33,190 nucleotides of DNA from a virus. Location of the stretch: the IMG/VR virus record IMGVR_UViG_3300028840_006886, positions 1-33,190 of that record; one strand, given 5' to 3'. The notes under the pieces are model-generated. The model searched no databases and was not told where the DNA came from. It saw only the letters and a list, made by a program, of their open reading frames with translations. Shown in pieces: positions 6,731 to 13,192 of the stretch; the stretch's first letter is position 1, and every line of letters starts with the position of its first letter. The position numbers and the translations under genes are program-made.

Positions 6731-7891
6731 CTAGACGTAATCGAACACCCGAACCTCTTCGTAGTCGGTCGGCCAGGTGTACGTGTTCCGGCAGTAGGTC
6801 AGCCGCGCGATGGCGGCTTCGTTCTCGCGCTGGGCGTGGTTGAGAATCTCGGGGTCGACTTTCCAGACGCCGACTCGATACGGCTCTTTTTTCTCGGCGG
6901 CCACCAGCCACACCGGCACGACCTGGCCGACCACCAGGGCGTAAACCGCTCGGTAAAATGCCAACTGGTGCGCGTAGCCGTACCGCTTGGCGTCGGCGCC
7001 GAACCAGGTCAGATCGTCGCACGTCTTCAGGTCGACGATCCCGCGCGAGGCGAGCCAGTCGATGCGAATCTGGCACGGTACGCCGCGGTATTCCGCCCGG
7101 CAGACCTGCTCGGGCTTGCCTTCGGAAAAGAGCTTCTTGGCTTCGGCATGTTCATCGACGGCCGCGGCCATGTTCCAGATAAGCCGGTGTTGATCCTCGG
7201 TCAGCACCGGCTTGCCCTGGGCCTCGGCCCACTCGGCGAATTTCTTGGTCAAGCTGCCGTACGGCTTTCCCGTGCTGGGATTGACCGGCCCGCCGACGGC
7301 ATACTTCGCGTTGAACGTCTCGACGCCTTCGAGGATCAGCGTGTGCCCCGCTTCGCCGATAAAAAAGGCTTCCGACTCTTTACGCGGAATCAGCCCGAGT
7401 TGTTTGCGATGGTAGAGTTTCGGGCAGCGGCGAAAATCCTTCAGTTGGCTCGACGACAGATATGTTTCGGTCTGCCCGTGATACTCATCGGCCGGTTCGC
7501 TGCACGGATAGCGGCTCTCCGGCTCCATCCCCGCTTCGGCGAACACGGTCCGTAACTCCGGCATTCGTGCCTCTTCATCGGCCGTTAGCGCCTGGCCGTC
7601 CATCAGCTTCGCCGCGATCATCCGCAGTTCCGGGTTGAGACGATCGAGGACGGTTTGAAAGTCCATCCGCAGGTCCGCTTGTTCGGTTGACCCGTCTTCA
7701 GCTTGGGTGGTCTGGTGCCACGAGTGTAATAGAGGATCACCGAGAATCTCTTGGCTGCCTTGTGGGCCCGCGATCCCAGTGTCTCCCATGTACAGTCCGG
7801 CAAAATTCGGTTCCCCGGCGGCCGGCTCTACCAAGGCGTCCAGCACATCCAGGTTGGACGCATCGGATTCGAGCATATCAGTTTCACGCAT
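6731..7891 (-). CDS. PD-(D/E)XK exonuclease, RecE/exonuclease VIII-like, with an extra N-terminal region
   Basis: A 386-residue protein. From about residue 135 it matches phage RecE/Cas4-like nucleases (DUF3799 type): YLSSSQLKDFRRCPKLYH (144-161), GEAGHTLILEG (179-189), E266, RIDWL with D278, and IVDLKTCDD with D287 and K289, the PD-(D/E)XK catalytic triad. It would resect DNA ends 5'-3' to make ssDNA for the neighbouring annealing ATPase. The first ~130 residues are unusual. Residues 76-125 (MDFQTVLDRLNPELRMIAAK, then a stretch ending FAEAGME) resemble the C-terminal region of small planctomycete sigma-like proteins, though the helix-turn-helix seems shortened. The ATG at 7891 follows GAAGGG with good spacing and is the first gene after the palindrome-rich region, so this is likely the head of the replication sub-operon. 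Confidence 0.8.
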   Translation of the reverse strand: MRETDMLESDASNLDVLDALVEPAAGEPNFAGLYMGDTGIAGPQGSQEILGDPLLHSWHQTTQAEDGSTEQADLRMDFQTVLDRLNPELRMIAAKLMDGQALTADEEARMPELRTVFAEAGMEPESRYPCSEPADEYHGQTETYLSSSQLKDFRRCPKLYHRKQLGLIPRKESEAFFIGEAGHTLILEGVETFNAKYAVGGPVNPSTGKPYGSLTKKFAEWAEAQGKPVLTEDQHRLIWNMAAAVDEHAEAKKLFSEGKPEQVCRAEYRGVPCQIRIDWLASRGIVDLKTCDDLTWFGADAKRYGYAHQLAFYRAVYALVVGQVVPVWLVAAEKKEPYRVGVWKVDPEILNHAQRENEAAIARLTYCRNTYTWPTDYEEVRVFDYV

Positions 7892-7952
7892 ATCGATACC
7901 CTTCGTTTTGGTGAAAACGTGAATGGCTTGTCTTCGTCCTCATCAAGAGAGG

Positions 7953-7991
7953 TGTAAACGGCGTTTACGAGTTCGCGTATACGCCGTATAC
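7953..7991. promoter_or_regulatory. clustered palindromes, probable operator region
   Basis: In the 106-bp gap upstream of the RecE-like gene lie an inverted repeat GTAAACG-g-CGTTTAC (7954-7968) and a perfect 10-bp palindrome GCGTATACGC (7975-7984). The core CGTATAC recurs directly at 7976-7982 and 7985-7991. Two different symmetric elements so close to the start of the replication genes suggest regulator binding sites. The neighbouring paralogous domain proteins are candidate ligands. No clear -35/-10 pair was found here, so the promoter itself is not placed. Confidence 0.5.
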
Positions 7992-7997
7992 ATACTC

Positions 7998-8468
7998 TTA
8001 TTTCCATACAACTAACCGGTCACGCGTGCCTGGCCGGTAAGAAACGTATCTTCCGGAGCGTATGCTTTCCCTGAGATGGAGAGCCATGTCCGCAATGGGC
8101 GTCTTTTCGATCAATCTCAAGGACTTATCTAGCGTGCGTTTCAGTAGTATGCGGGCACCGTCCGGGGATCGGCGTTCATGAAAACGATACGTATGTGTTC
8201 TTAGATACTGCTGTACGGCAGGATCATCACTGTTCTTCAGTTGGCGAATGCCATCTTCGTCGAGAACGACGTCCTCACCAAATGGCACAATCGGGGCGCC
8301 CCTCGCGGCGTTTAACAGGGCAGTGACCGAAATGTCACGGTTGGGATAACGCACTAGCAGCGATAAATAAAACAGCCCTCGATATGGGTCCACGATGGTC
8401 GCACGCCCGTCCCAGTTTAGTTGCCACGAATCGCCGATCCGTGAAATGCTGGCCGAGATGGTTTGCAT
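7998..8468 (-). CDS. stand-alone domain like the C-terminus of large regulators (paralogue 1)
   Basis: A 156-residue protein without a recognised name. It opens with ASISRIGDSWQLNWDG and DPYRGLFYLSLLVRYPNR and ends with KRTLDKSLRLIEKTPI and HLRESIRSGRYVSYRP. This arrangement matches a C-terminal domain I know from large actinobacterial and planctomycete ATPase-type regulators (there roughly LRDSKGLRYLARLL... and TRAIRAALRRI...HLRASI.TG..CSYRP). It is probably a small alpha/beta winged-helix-like module without the ATPase. The next gene, 8493-8882, is a paralogue; the starts are nearly identical at DNA level (about 8408-8456 versus 8810-8858), pointing to a recent tandem duplication. It lies between palindromes and small early genes, where a temperate phage would keep a regulator. 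DNA binding is an inference. Confidence 0.6.
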   Translation of the reverse strand: MQTISASISRIGDSWQLNWDGRATIVDPYRGLFYLSLLVRYPNRDISVTALLNAARGAPIVPFGEDVVLDEDGIRQLKNSDDPAVQQYLRTHTYRFHERRSPDGARILLKRTLDKSLRLIEKTPIADMALHLRESIRSGRYVSYRPGTRDRLVVWK

Positions 8469-8492
8469 GATGTTCCCTTCGACTGCGGTTCC

Positions 8493-8882
8493 CTACTGCC
8501 ACGCGACTTGCCCACCATCTAACTGCGGACGATAGGAAAACTCGCACCCGGATAGAATGGTGGCCTTTAGATGGTCGGCCATTTTGGGCAGACGTGAGCG
8601 GGAGATTTCCCTGACGGCCTTATCGATTGTCCGCTTGACGGGTACGCGGATACGATTCCGCAACGCAACATCCTGGCTTTCGGTCAGGAGTGGCGACCCG
8701 CTGGCGGCCAAAAACAAAACATCAGCCGGAAACGATTGGTTCGGCCGGTGAACCAGTAGCGAGAGATAAAACAGCCCACGGTATGGGCCTACGATATCTG
8801 TTTGTCCGTCCCAGTTCAGTTGCCATGAATCGCCGATCCGCGAAATGCTGGCCAAGATGGGGTGGGTGAGTGTGGTTTGCAT
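8493..8882 (-). CDS. stand-alone domain like the C-terminus of large regulators (paralogue 2)
   Basis: A 129-residue paralogue of the 7998-8468 product. It shares SISRIGDSWQLNWDG, PYRGLFYLSLLV, the KRTIDKAVREI helix and the closing HLKATILSG...FSYRP. It lacks a ~25-residue insert (containing QQYLRTHTYRF) present in the other copy, so the two have diverged in the middle while the ends are conserved. The ATG at 8882 follows AAAGGACACACC. It is transcribed before paralogue 1 in the same operon, 24 bp apart. Function unknown; a transcriptional role is suggested only by the parent family and by position. Confidence 0.6.
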   Translation of the reverse strand: MQTTLTHPILASISRIGDSWQLNWDGQTDIVGPYRGLFYLSLLVHRPNQSFPADVLFLAASGSPLLTESQDVALRNRIRVPVKRTIDKAVREISRSRLPKMADHLKATILSGCEFSYRPQLDGGQVAWQ

Positions 8883-8967
8883 GGTGTGTCCTTTCGGGGT
8901 TTGCTCGTAAGATTATGAAAGGCAACTCGATCCAAGTTTGGACAAACCGCCGCCACGAACCGCGCGA

Positions 8968-9156
8968 CTACGATTCGCGGCGGTGGTCCCTCTTGCGATC
9001 CACCGTCACGAACCCGGGCCGATCCTCGAATTTCTCAAACCGCTCCATACCCCGCCGATCGTCCTCGGCCTCTCGCTTGCTGTCGTACGGGCCGCAGTCG
9101 GGCGCGTTGGGTACGTCGACGATCCACCAGCCGTCTTCGCGTTTCACGGATCGCAT
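8968..9156 (-). CDS. small hypothetical protein (62 aa)
   Basis: Small protein with the core DGWWIVDVPNAPDCGPYDSK followed by a charged REAEDDRRGMERFEKFED helix. I associate this GPYDSKxEAExDRRG pattern with small proteins of planctomycete phages and genomes, but no function is known to me. Its ATG overlaps the stop of the upstream zinc-finger gene (TGATG), supporting translation. The tail is very basic. Confidence 0.6.
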   Translation of the reverse strand: MRSVKREDGWWIVDVPNAPDCGPYDSKREAEDDRRGMERFEKFEDRPGFVTVDRKRDHRRES

Positions 9157-9389
9157 CAGTTGGCCTTCCGTAGTTTCATCGCCCGGAACACGATCGTCAG
9201 CGGAACGGTCGGAGAATTCGGGCTCCGCTTCGTCGTAGCGAGCAGCCCCATCGATTCCAGTTCGTCCCAGGTGGTCTGCTCGCGCTCAACCAGGCGATAG
9301 GCCGCCCGGTAGCAGCGGAAGCAAACGCCGCGCGTGTGTACCTTTCCGGTACATCCCTTGATCCGGCACTCTTGTTTGGTTTTCGGCAT
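9156..9389 (-). CDS. small zinc-finger protein (77 aa)
   Basis: First gene of the early minus-strand operon as seen here. The N-terminal half carries CRIKGCTGKVHTRGVCFRCY, four cysteines and a histidine in a C-x4-C...C-x2-C pattern that should bind zinc, followed by AAYRLVEREQTTWDELESMG. AAGGAA lies upstream of the ATG. Similar short proteins occur among small genes of phages, where they may bind nucleic acid or protein; nothing more precise can be said. It is coupled by TGATG to the next gene. Confidence 0.65.
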   Translation of the reverse strand: MPKTKQECRIKGCTGKVHTRGVCFRCYRAAYRLVEREQTTWDELESMGLLATTKRSPNSPTVPLTIVFRAMKLRKAN

Positions 9390-9490
9390 TGGTAAGTTCC
9401 TTTTGGTTGAGGTTGGTTGTCCGCGGGCGTGTCGCTCGCGTTGCGTTTAACCATACCAGCGATTTCGGAGAATTCGGGCCATTTAGAAAA

Positions 9491-9733
9491 GTGCACACGA
9501 AATAGCTCTCCAAGTCGCACGCCGGTCGCACGCGAATTTTTGCCAATACCGTCTTTGGCGGGGGTGCCAAGAAATGAGAAACGCCACGGCTTCATGCCGT
9601 AGCGTTTCCTTGCGGTGGCGAATGGCGCGCACCCAATGCGCCACCTGGAGCGCATCTTTATGCAGTGTCAAACGTTAACTGCTTACAAGAAAAACCTTTC
9701 GCACGCGAACTCGGGCCCCAAGTCGCACGCGAA
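9491..9733 (+). repeat. repeated integrase arm-type sites (TCGCACGCGAA)
   Basis: The 11-mer TCGCACGCGAA occurs at 9526-9536, 9699-9709 and 9723-9733, with a partial copy (GTCGCACGCC) at 9514-9523 and a weaker one (GTGCACACGAA) from 9491. All are direct and lie just upstream of the tRNA 3'-half, where arm-type binding sites for a tyrosine integrase are expected. There are none in the short gap between the core and int. Confidence 0.6.
9578..9608 (-). terminator. hairpin downstream of int, possible terminator
   Basis: Inverted repeat with arms GAAACGC/GCGTTTC and ACGGC/GCCGT separated by one mismatch and a five-base loop. Read on the minus strand, downstream of int and the att region, it is followed by TCATTTCTT, moderately U-rich. 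It may end the int transcript or help shape the attP region. A second weaker inverted repeat, GGTGGCG/CGCCACC, lies just to its right. Confidence 0.45.
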
Positions 9734-9746
9734 TCCACCCAATCCA

Positions 9747-9805
9747 TTTGACTCGAAATCAGGTGCCGGCTTGCCGGTTGAGGGTTCGAGTCCCTTGCCC
9801 TCCGC
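9747..9805 (+). other. attP core: 3' half of tRNA-Ser(CGA)
   Basis: From the anticodon arm onward the sequence reads as a tRNA-Ser 3' half: loop CTCGAAA with anticodon CGA at 9754-9756, a long variable arm around 9763-9779, a T-arm GGGTTCGAGTCCC (9782-9794) and the acceptor strand GCCCTCCG (9797-9804). The matching 5' half (expected GGAGGGC and D-arm) is absent upstream; arm-site repeats are there instead. It lies 42 bp from the int stop. This is the usual layout of a phage att core that restores the target tRNA on integration. Confidence 0.75.
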
Positions 9806-9846
9806 TTTCTTATGCTCTTTGACAATCTATACTTAGAGCCCTTCGC

Positions 9847-11013
9847 TTATTCAGTGCCATCAGACGGCTTTTCCGGCGCGCCACCTGTGGCGCCACCTGA
9901 GTCGTCTTTGTGCCAGGCTCGGGCGGCGAGTTGCATGGCCTTGACGGGTGGATAATGCTTCTGCGTTACCTTCATATCCGAGTGGCCCAGAAACAGTTGG
10001 ACTTCGTCGGTCGTGTAGCCGTATCGTTCGTGCAGCACGGCAGAACATCCCTTCCGCATATCATGGGCACTGGCACACTTGCCGCTTTCCGGATCGGTCA
10101 CCAGGCCGAGCTTGCGGCCACAGTCCGAAATGATGTGGCCTAGCGTTGATTTGGCCATCTGGCCGGAACGACCGGCAACAGGAAAGACCGGCCCCCGCCT
10201 TATCGCCGACTCGCAAGCCAACTCCCAGAATTCGGGTAGAACGTAGCGATTTTCGTCGCGACGGGACTTTTCCCCGCTGAAACTGATCCAGATGACCGGA
10301 ATGTCCCTGGAGCCGTCCAGCCACAAGTGGGAACCACGGTCCCAGGATAAACGACGGAGTTGGTCCAGCCGTAGGCCAGACCAGAAGAGCCCCCGCATGA
10401 ATCTTTGGATGTGGATGTAGTCGCCAGGGCGCAATTCCCGAGTAGCCTCGCACATGGCGTCCAGATCAGCGAGCGAAATCGCGCCCCCTCGGCTTCGAGT
10501 GCTTCCCACGGCAATCGCCGGCACCCGGCCGATTAGCTCCAGGCGGTACGCCCAATTGAGCGCCGCACGAACATAGGACGAATAGCGGGCAACGCTCGTG
10601 TCGGACAAAGAACGGGCCTTTCGTAGCCGGTTCTGCCACCGTAGGATTCGCTTGGCATCGCACAGGTCGGCCAGCAGGCGGGGCCGCGGACGAAAGTATT
10701 CCTTGATCCACCGGCGGGTCGTGCTCCACATCTCGATGTGATCCGACGATAGGTTTGCCATGTGCTGGGAACCGTAGAGTTCGCAGAACTCATCCCAGGT
10801 CAATTCGGCTCGGCCTTCGTCGACGGCGCGGACCAAAGCTTCGGCTTGATCTTCCGCATCGGCTTTGCGCGTAAGACGCGTACGCTTCCAGCGACGGCCC
10901 GTGTCGGGATCGTCATAACGAATGACGTAGCCCCGCGCCGCCTTCGGCCGATAGACCGATATGCGAAATTCGTAGAACAGGTTAGCCTTCGTCTTCCTCC
11001 TTACTCTTGTCAT
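9847..11013 (-). CDS. int: tyrosine recombinase integrase
   Basis: A 388-residue phage-type integrase. The catalytic residues are in place: R215 (WSGLRLDQL), K249 (SGEKSRR), H317 and R320 (AHDMR), H344 (FLGHSDM) and the nucleophile Y354 (QKHYPP). The N-terminal ~60 residues are basic, with a RRWKRTRLTRKADAE arm-binding-like segment, followed by a core-binding domain with a YVRAALNWAYRL helix. The ATG at 11013 is chosen because GGAGGG lies just upstream; an in-frame start at 11070 would sit deeper inside the preceding gene. It overlaps the excisionase-like gene by 32 bp and ends 42 bp from the tRNA-Ser 3' half, its likely target. Confidence 0.95.
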   Translation of the reverse strand: MTRVRRKTKANLFYEFRISVYRPKAARGYVIRYDDPDTGRRWKRTRLTRKADAEDQAEALVRAVDEGRAELTWDEFCELYGSQHMANLSSDHIEMWSTTRRWIKEYFRPRPRLLADLCDAKRILRWQNRLRKARSLSDTSVARYSSYVRAALNWAYRLELIGRVPAIAVGSTRSRGGAISLADLDAMCEATRELRPGDYIHIQRFMRGLFWSGLRLDQLRRLSWDRGSHLWLDGSRDIPVIWISFSGEKSRRDENRYVLPEFWELACESAIRRGPVFPVAGRSGQMAKSTLGHIISDCGRKLGLVTDPESGKCASAHDMRKGCSAVLHERYGYTTDEVQLFLGHSDMKVTQKHYPPVKAMQLAARAWHKDDSGGATGGAPEKPSDGTE

Positions 11014-11347
11014 GGTTTCCCTCCGCTTTGATGAGTTCCGACCACGTGGATCGCACGAGCGGTTGCGCATGCTTTTGAACCCACGTCTTCAGGTCCTCGC
11101 GAACGATAATGTGCTTGTTGCCGAACTTCGCTACCGGCGGGCCCAATACGACCTCATCAGTCTGCGGGTCACGAATCGGCGCCTTCGTCTTGGAGTTGCA
11201 CGGATATAGGATGTGATCCTGAACCCAGGACTTCGACTGATTGAAAATAACCGGCAGCCATTCGACCAACAGGAAGTCGCACGGAATATTGAGGCCTACT
11301 TGCACCCTTTGGGGGGTGTCTTCAAACGGGTGTTTTCTGCGGGACAT
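10982..11347 (-). CDS. probable excisionase / small DNA-binding protein
   Basis: A 121-residue protein encoded immediately upstream of int and overlapping it by 32 bp, the usual place for a recombination directionality factor. The sequence reads LVEWLPVIFNQSKSWVQDHI, then a loop KAPIRDPQTDEVVLGP, then KFGNKHIIVREDLKTWVQKHA. This resembles excisionase/MerR-like winged-helix proteins, where a helix selecting the DNA site is followed by a short wing and a 'vxreDLxxW' helix. The ATG at 11347 has GGAG eight bases upstream. The tail is very acidic/lysine-rich. The Xis role is inferred from fold hints and location. Confidence 0.65.
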   Translation of the reverse strand: MSRRKHPFEDTPQRVQVGLNIPCDFLLVEWLPVIFNQSKSWVQDHILYPCNSKTKAPIRDPQTDEVVLGPPVAKFGNKHIIVREDLKTWVQKHAQPLVRSTWSELIKAEGNHDKSKEEDEG

Positions 11348-11370
11348 CGGTAATTCTCCGTCAAAACCGG

Positions 11371-11399
11371 TTGACAGACGCCACCGACACCGCTATCAT
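11371..11399 (+). promoter_or_regulatory. near-consensus sigma-70 promoter (plus strand)
   Basis: TTGACA at 11371-11376, a 17-bp spacer and TATCAT at 11394-11399. It points away from xis-int and no convincing plus-strand gene follows within 120 bp; instead a hairpin terminator does, so it probably drives a short RNA. Confidence 0.65.
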
Positions 11400-11404
11400 T
11401 ACGT

Positions 11405-11525
11405 ACACTTGACGCGGGGCCGTCTGGCGGTCCTTTGCGTAACTGCTGTCCGGCAAGGGGTCACCAACCGCAACGCCGTTCAGCAACGAAAGTTAGCGGG
11501 GGTCGTTCAGGCGGCCCCCGTTTAG
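11405..11525 (+). ncRNA. candidate small RNA divergent from xis-int
   Basis: Inferred transcript of about 120 nt between a near-consensus promoter (TTGACA-17-TATCAT) and a GC-rich hairpin. No start codon with a ribosome site gives a convincing protein. It contains short complementary GC-rich stretches (for example GGGGCCGTC and CTGTCCGGC) and could fold. No known RNA family is recognised. It could regulate integration or lysogeny from beside xis-int. Confidence 0.45.
11497..11524 (+). terminator. GC-rich terminator of the int-proximal small RNA
   Basis: Stem CGGGGGTC/GGCCCCCG (11497-11504 with 11513-11520, one T-G wobble) with an eight-base loop and then TTTA. The T-run is short, so termination may be partial. 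It may also act on converging minus-strand transcription. Confidence 0.5.
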
Positions 11526-11526
11526 C

Positions 11527-11868
11527 TTAGGCACACATTCTCATACGCCCTCCCTTCTGCCCGATCTGGGCAAGCGGCGTTTCCTGGTACATGTAGAAGC
11601 TCTCATTGTAGAACCTATTCGTGATCCGAACGGATGGGGTGACGTACCCTCCCGTAGATATGTGTCGCCAGAAGGCGGCGGTGCGGTCAGGAAGACCGAT
11701 TGAAGCCAGTGAAGCAGAGCTTCCTTGCATGGGTCCTGTCCATGTCTTGGATGCTTTGTGGAGGAACCCGGCCGGTGTTAGCGCACTGGTCGGGTTTTGT
11801 ATGCGCTTGAGTGTACTCGGAATCGCCAGATTGGCAAGCCCGATCTCTCGGAAGAGGCCCCGTTTCAT
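11527..11868 (-). CDS. uncertain ORF (113 aa), unknown
   Basis: The only reasonable coding candidate downstream of the strong minus-strand promoter at 11966-11993. The product begins MKRGLFREIGLANLAIPST and has an aromatic/polar C-terminal part (ITNRFYNESFYMYQETP). The codon choice in that stretch (TTC, TAC, CAG, GAG) looks coding, but there is no clear ribosome site before the ATG and no family is recognised. The ATG overlaps the stop of a 32-codon frame that begins at the promoter. It may equally be an untranslated leader. Confidence 0.3.
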   Translation of the reverse strand: MKRGLFREIGLANLAIPSTLKRIQNPTSALTPAGFLHKASKTWTGPMQGSSASLASIGLPDRTAAFWRHISTGGYVTPSVRITNRFYNESFYMYQETPLAQIGQKGGRMRMCA

Positions 11869-11965
11869 CGTGTTAATTTGGGTAAGTGCCCTGATCCACG
11901 GTGCGGCTCCGCCACAGCAAGGCACCGGCGGCACCCAGGCCGATTCGGTTGTAACGATGGCATAA

Positions 11966-11993
11966 AGTATACAGATGTATAGCATCCTGTCAA
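11966..11993 (-). promoter_or_regulatory. strong sigma-70 promoter (minus strand)
   Basis: Read on the minus strand: TTGACA (11993-11988), a 16-bp spacer, TATACT (11971-11966). It is oriented toward xis-int, about 600 bp before xis, with only an uncertain ORF and the 11497-11520 hairpin between. It could supply int/xis transcripts or the small ORF. Confidence 0.6.
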
Positions 11994-12035
11994 CCCACGA
12001 AATTGCCACTTTGTGCTTTTTTGGCAAAAATTCGC

Positions 12036-12170
12036 GGGAGGGCCTTCGAGATGCTTGCCGCCTCTGTACCTGCAAGCTATGCTGACAGATTGAGGGGCAA
12101 CCTTCTCGAAGGCTTGCCTCCCACCCGGACCCGCGTTCCTGCCAAGGGTTTGCGCGGGTCCACCTTTTTT
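12036..12170 (+). ncRNA. structured small RNA, copy 1 of a pair
   Basis: Seen: an outer helix GGGAGG (12036-12041)/CCTCCC (12117-12122); a nine-base perfect helix CCTTCGAGA (12043-12051)/TCTCGAAGG (12104-12112); an inner hairpin GCTTGC (12053-12058)/GCAAGC (12072-12077); then an intrinsic terminator. A possible promoter TTGCCA-17-AAAAAT lies at 12003-12031. The elements ATGCTTGC and GCAA-x-CTATGCT, bracketing the inner hairpin, recur in the same order in a second RNA-like element at 13193-13364, which has its own terminator. No credible protein is encoded. I do not recognise an Rfam family. Confidence 0.55.
12127..12170 (+). terminator. intrinsic terminator of RNA copy 1
   Basis: Perfect nine-base stem GGACCCGCG (12127-12135)/CGCGGGTCC (12153-12161) followed by ACC and six T (12165-12170). 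Confidence 0.8.
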
Positions 12171-12599
12171 CTTGCTCGGGCGATAGTATCTCCCTGTTTT
12201 TCTACGTCCTAGTAAGAGGCCCCGAAAATGAGGCCCCGGCGGGGCGGGTTAGAGACCCACGAAAGCTGCCGCCAAGAGGATGCTTCTTCTACTCTGCCCG
12301 TCGCGTCGAAACCTGGCGGCAAATTTCAGCGGGCCCCATGCCTACTGGTTTGCCGTCTGGACGTCCCCTTTTCCTGTTACCGTTATCGTGCCAAATCGCT
12401 AAGCGTTTGTCAAGTAGTTTTGTCTACCCTTTCATCGCAATCGCGACAATTCGTGAAAGTTTTTTCGTCGCGTTTTTCGGCACCGCCTGAAGGATAACCT
12501 GCCCTGGCAGCGAGCGTCTTGTCCGATTGTTTAGCGGCTACTAAGATTTCGGCAAAAAAGGATTGATAAGTGGCCCTCGAACTGGAATCACTGTTGAAG
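12171..12599. other. intergenic, no convincing gene; possible minus-strand promoter
   Basis: No supported gene. On the minus strand TTGACA (12413-12408), 17 bp, CACGAT (12390-12385) form a plausible promoter reading toward 12230. Downstream of it lies an inverted repeat GGCAAA/TTTGCC (near 12350 and 12320), and then GC-rich repeats of GAGGCCCC around 12221-12245. This could be another short RNA, but the terminator is weak. AT-rich homopolymer stretches near 12460-12480 have no assigned role. Confidence 0.3.
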
Positions 12600-13161
12600 A
12601 CTTCTCAGGCCGCCGGTCCGAAAGGCGCCGGCAGCCGGTCGGCATCCGGATCGGTGGCCAGGATAAGGTCGGCGCCGATCTGCCGTCAGCGCTTCGGTGG
12701 ACCAGTAGATCTTCACCGCGTTGTTCGCCGGCGGATTGTGGCTGGCCGTAATAATGATACCGCAGTCGCAGTTCTTATAGTGTACGGCGAAGGGCAGCGC
12801 GGGCGTGCTGCGATAGCCGTCGAGAAAATAAACGGCAAACCCGGCCGCGGCCATGATCCGGTTGCACAGTTCGGCGAAGTGTCGGGGTTGATGGCGAGTG
12901 TCGTAGGCCACCGCGTAGAAAAAGCGACCGGCCCGGATTGACCAACTTGACGAAATCGGCCAGGCCCTGGGCACTTTCACCGATGGTGCGGTCGTTGATG
13001 GCGTTGGCACCGACCGGATACATCCGGCCGCGGCGCCCGCCGGTGCCGAAAGGCATGATCGCCCGATCCGCCGGCCGGACGACGGGCTCAATCTCGATAT
13101 GGCCCACATGCGAATCGCGGGCGTCGGTATCTGACGGCCGGCCCGGGCTTATTTTTCTCAA
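12600..13161 (-). pseudogene. phosphoglucomutase/phosphomannomutase remnant
   Basis: Pieces of a phosphosugar mutase are read in three frames. The first (from ~13161) gives PFGTGGRRGRMYPVG and TIGESAQGLADFVK. After a shift comes YDTRHQPRHFAELCNRIM, VYFLDGYRSTPALPFA and the phosphoserine-loop region GIIITASHNPPANNAVKIYW. After another shift and an internal loss of sequence comes ADLILATDPDADRL (12632-12673), the metal-binding loop. An intact enzyme would be over 500 residues with these motifs further apart, so the copy is frameshifted, internally deleted and truncated. It is most likely host DNA captured and decaying in the element. Its 5' end overlaps one copy of a 43-bp dispersed repeat. Confidence 0.8.
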
Positions 13162-13182
13162 GACGGTCTGTGGAAAATGAAA
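13140..13182 (+). repeat. dispersed repeat, copy A
   Basis: About 43 bp around the phrase TCTCAAGACG, roughly 80% identical to the copy at 13507-13549. It marks the 5' edge of the mutase remnant and precedes small RNA copy 2. Confidence 0.5.
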
Positions 13183-13192
13183 ACCGCGGGCT

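Noticed and set aside
7953-7991. CRISPR-like short repeats
   Set aside because: Only two copies of a 7-mer with no regular spacers; better explained as palindromic operators.
9747-9805. complete tRNA-Ser gene
   Set aside because: The 5' acceptor strand and D-arm are missing; the upstream 50 bp hold integrase-type repeats instead.
11621-11965. 114-residue plus-strand frame
   Set aside because: Overlaps the minus-strand candidate, lacks a ribosome site, and shows no recognisable protein pattern.
12600-13161. functional phosphosugar mutase
   Set aside because: Motifs are split over three frames with an internal deletion, and the protein is truncated before the rest of the enzyme.
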